DNA of 64,000 nucleotides from Haemonchus contortus. Taxonomy: Eukaryota; Nematoda; Chromadorea; Rhabditida; Trichostrongylidae. Below the pieces are notes generated by a model. The model made no database searches and was not told the DNA's origin. It saw only the letters and a list, made by a program, of their open reading frames with translations. This document shows positions 60,976 through 64,000 of the stretch, piece by piece. The stretch spans positions 41,131,166 to 41,195,165 of the forward strand of contig LS997565.1 in the NCBI GenBank assembly GCA_000469685.2, read 5' to 3'. Made by a program: the position numbers and the translations under genes. Each line of letters opens with the position of its first letter. Within the stretch, counting starts at the first letter, position 1.

Positions 60976-63112
60976 AAAAGACCCTCAGGTCAGAAATACA
61001 TTCCCACCACCCAATTCGTCCCCTTTCTTCGACTATTCGCTGGTTTCGAGCAAGACAAGTGTTCCAAGCCGTCCTAGTGGTGGGTGTAATGAGATAACAT
61101 TGACATATAAACCTAATAGTTTCTTTTTAAAAGTAAAATAAGGCACTTATAAGTGAATGAGCAAAGTTCTGAGGCACTCCAGCCATCTATCCCTTTTATG
61201 AGGTAAAAAAAACTCCTGCAAATAAAGATTGCATGCGTGGGCTCTTGCGGCTCGATGGACATTTGCTCGGAAAAATATGTAAGTGCATGGGTTCTCACAC
61301 TAATGAGTAGATATTTATGACGGGAATATGATTATGCACTCTTGTACAACAGTAATAAGCTGGATATCGAGGGAATCTAGCCAATGCTGGAATTTTTGAT
61401 GGTTTGACGTTTTTTTCACGGCCCTTGGGCGTGATCAAGACGAAAATGACGGGCTCTGGTAGCCTTTGGGATGTTTCAATTAGGCTACCGTAATTTTGCA
61501 GTAGCCGCTGAAGCTGCTTATGAACGTAGGTGGCACGTCATCACCGACAATTGAACTAAGAGGATCCCCAACTCCCAGTGGTGGAGGACTAGATTGAACT
61601 TTAACCGCCGATGATGATGAGTGCGCCATCCTCTTGGGCAATAATGAGGGCAAAATGATGTGACCGGAACAAAGGCAGTCTTTTCTCAGAGCAGACCTGA
61701 CAAAGAAAAGGTAAATGGAATTAATTGCCTATGAAGAATGCCGATTAATTCATGTCATTGTGGATTTACCTTTCGAACAGCATTTCCTTTGAATGAAAGT
61801 ACGATAATGAAAAAATGCCAATTAATTTAGGTTCCCATAATCCGTTCATTAAAATATCAATCCCTTACAAGGGCAGGGTAACGAGATTTCCGCGGTCCAT
61901 TTCATTTTTTAGCGAGAAAGAAAGAAACTATACAAAGCTCTCAAAGGCTTCCCTTCGGTGACTATAGCGCTCTTAGAGTGTAGGGTTCATCGCACTCCTT
62001 CGGACTGATGGAGGGTAAGGATGAAGTCTTTGCCGTTAATCAATTCAGTAATTGGAAGACGGGCTTGGTTGCTCATGTGGGTACCGTGTGGGTAATACGG
62101 GATCCGCCCTGGACCGTGTGGGAGTGATACCGCTTCACATGCCATTTCTCCACCCTACCCACCAGAAAACTAGAACCTTTGTGGTGCACACCTACCCGAA
62201 GCTAAATCGAGTATTTGTGGGCATATTACAGTTTCTGAGGTGAAAAGCCCTTTCCTTTAACCTGTCCTTTTCTAAAAAAAGCATATAGGATTATTATGCC
62301 TTTGAAAAGAGCATTGGAAGGTGCCTGATAATGCTGCAAAGGACAATACGTGGGGGCGAGGGAGAAAGATTCCGAAAGTTGACGATAACATTCACATCTG
62401 ACTGGAGACGAATAGCTTTCATCTAAGATTGGCATTATGCTCGGATTGTTCAAGAAAATAGCATTTCAGGTCAAAAATGTAGCGCTGAGTCCGTTTTTGG
62501 GGTATATAGATGTCATGGTAACCGATCTGAAGGTGCTACTCGCATTAAGCTGTACATGGGGTTAACTAAGGAAATTTTCAAGTTCCAATGAACATCTCAA
62601 CTATTTTCAGGTATTACAATAGTAACTTACTAGTGCATGAAGTACGGAAACAGTTCGTATAACTTTATTTGTCAACTCTTCTGTGCCATACAGGTTTTTA
62701 ATGGTGGAATCTTTATTTGCCTGACGTTTCGACTATCTCGTCGTTATCGAAGGCCTGAAAGCGTATCGCAACTTTATAGTGTTACCTATCACGCTTGACG
62801 TAGACCAGCTCTTAACTAGTTGCAACTCAGGCTGACGAACTTACAACTAATAAGAAACTCCGAAAAGTCACTCACGTCAATTCCACCAATACCGAACAGT
62901 TGCTCAATTTTAGTGACGATAGAGCAATTGAGACAGCCCGGTCAACCACGACCTATTTATAGAATCGTGACGTGACGCGTATCAGTCTCACTATCAAAGC
63001 TCACACAGAGGGATGTAAGGCAAGAGGTCACCAGTTATGTTGATGCATTCATTTAGTTCGTATAACTCACCATTGGGATGAAGAATAAAGGATAAAGTCT
63101 GGGGCGTTCATC
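60976..63112. other. Gene-poor interval
   Basis: No supported gene. At 62715-62755 the motif GACGTTTCGACTATCTCGTC occurs, a type of sequence found repeatedly in invertebrate retroelements (see findings). Confidence 0.35.
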
Positions 63113-63322
63113 AGTCGCGCCTGGGGGATGCGCCCACGCATCCAACATTCATTCAGAATCGTAGTGGCGCAATGAGTGCGTATGTGGTCTATACAATGAC
63201 TTGTGGTGGCCAGCTGATGTTCAAGTCAGTACTTTTATCCTCCCAAACGAGTCTGGTACCAACCAACCGACCCCGGAAGGATGGAAGGCCCGGTTGACCT
63301 AGGCGGATATTAACCCGGGAAC
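63113..63322 (-). mobile_element. tRNA-derived SINE copy 6 (family S), 5'-truncated
   Basis: The body and tail are well kept (TTGTGGTGGCCAGCTG and TTTTATCCTCCCAAACGAGT on the + strand). The tRNA-like head is cut at about 63322, so the pol III boxes are gone. Confidence 0.85.
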
Positions 63323-63446
63323 AACAACAACCATTGTGATACCTAGGAGATAAAGATCTTCAAACTTCAGGAAGCTCTTTTCTATAAAGAAAAACATTCT
63401 TGAATTTGAAGAACTAGTTGTGCCAAGCTATAAGTGGCTATAAATA

Positions 63447-64000
63447 GGTTGATGCATAATTATTGTTGATGTTTTCGCGGCTTTTCTCTAGTTAAAATCG
63501 AACTTTTGAATTCGGACTTCTTGTAGAAATAATCTTTTCGCTTTCTTCTACAGAAATATATCCGGAAAGTCATCCTCATGTACGCCACACTATGCTCTAT
63601 TACTTCGAGAAATGTTGGAAGGCGGCTCTCTCATAACGTGATCTCAACGAACTTCTCGGAGGAGGAACAGTCAGCCAAAGTGCAACGAAAAATGGAATCT
63701 GCTTATGCGGTCGCCCTATTCACCAGCAGATACTCCTGTGGATTATTACGTCAACCGCCCTCTGGAAAATTGGTTAACGAACAGAACTTACGACGAAGTG
63801 GATGGTTTGACGGTCAACGTCAGGGCGTGATCGCCTCCAAGAATCGAAACATTTTCGCCTGTGGAATCCGACCGCCTAGCAAATGGGAAGCAGTGCTTGG
63901 CGTAGATGGTGGATATGTTCCGGAGAAATTAATTGGACATGTCTTTGCTAGACAGTTCTATCATGTCTTCAAGTAAAATTTGCTGAAAAAATCCGCAATA
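63447..64000 (+). mobile_element. Second mariner element, internally deleted, running off the window
   Basis: The left terminus is GGTTGATGCATAATTATTG after a TA (63445-63446). The window ends with GCTGAAAAAATCCGCAATA, the start of the opposite terminus. The transposase (+) has an N-terminal piece (HTMLYYFEKCWKAALS), then a deletion of the middle. The C-terminal piece has one frameshift: SPYSPADTPVDYYVNRPLEN, then IASKNRNIFACGI and PSKWEAVLGVDGGYVPE. Most of the catalytic core is absent. It is a different mariner lineage from the one at 50604, judging by termini and C-terminus. Confidence 0.87.

Overview
The window reads as nematode chromosomal DNA, most likely a clade V (strongylid or hookworm-like) species. 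The evidence is many short exons with TTTCAG-type acceptors and GTAAGT-type donors, two TWK-type two-pore potassium channels, an ephrin, and a dense load of SINEs, MITEs, mariner and RTE-like LINE remnants. It is AT-rich and not operonic. The species call is inference.

Layout. Positions 1-935 hold nothing I recognise. An eight-exon GPI-anchored ephrin gene (+) runs 936-4854. Next come a dispersed repeat (5192-5592), a broken RTE-type LINE endonuclease (6836-7545), and a three-exon gene for a Ser/Thr-rich, GPI-anchored surface protein (+, 8259-9170). A gene-poor stretch with a microsatellite and one MITE follows.

The centre (16753-31872) holds two paralogous K2P/TWK channel genes arranged tail to tail: one on + (exons 16753-22901) and one on - (exons 31872-25329). 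They share intron positions, nearly identical exon lengths and a conserved cytoplasmic tail. Their introns are packed with SINEs and MITEs. The first coding exon of each was not found. Before manual splicing, the last exons were hidden in short ORFs.

The right half is mostly repeat-rich and gene-poor. It holds the terminal exon of an unrecognised - strand gene (39399-39625) and a compact two-exon - strand gene (44431-45503) for a predicted allatostatin-C/somatostatin-like cyclic neuropeptide precursor. It also holds a piggyBac-like MITE, a complete but inactivated 1.29-kb mariner (50604-51890), a tandem repeat (60494-60975) and a second mariner remnant running off the right edge.

Functionally, the recognisable genes are a contact guidance ligand (ephrin), two background potassium channels, a cell-surface mucin-like protein and a peptide precursor, which would suit neuronal or epidermal expression. 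Nothing in the sequence shows co-regulation. All gene models come from reading splice signals and phases by eye. No database search was possible.
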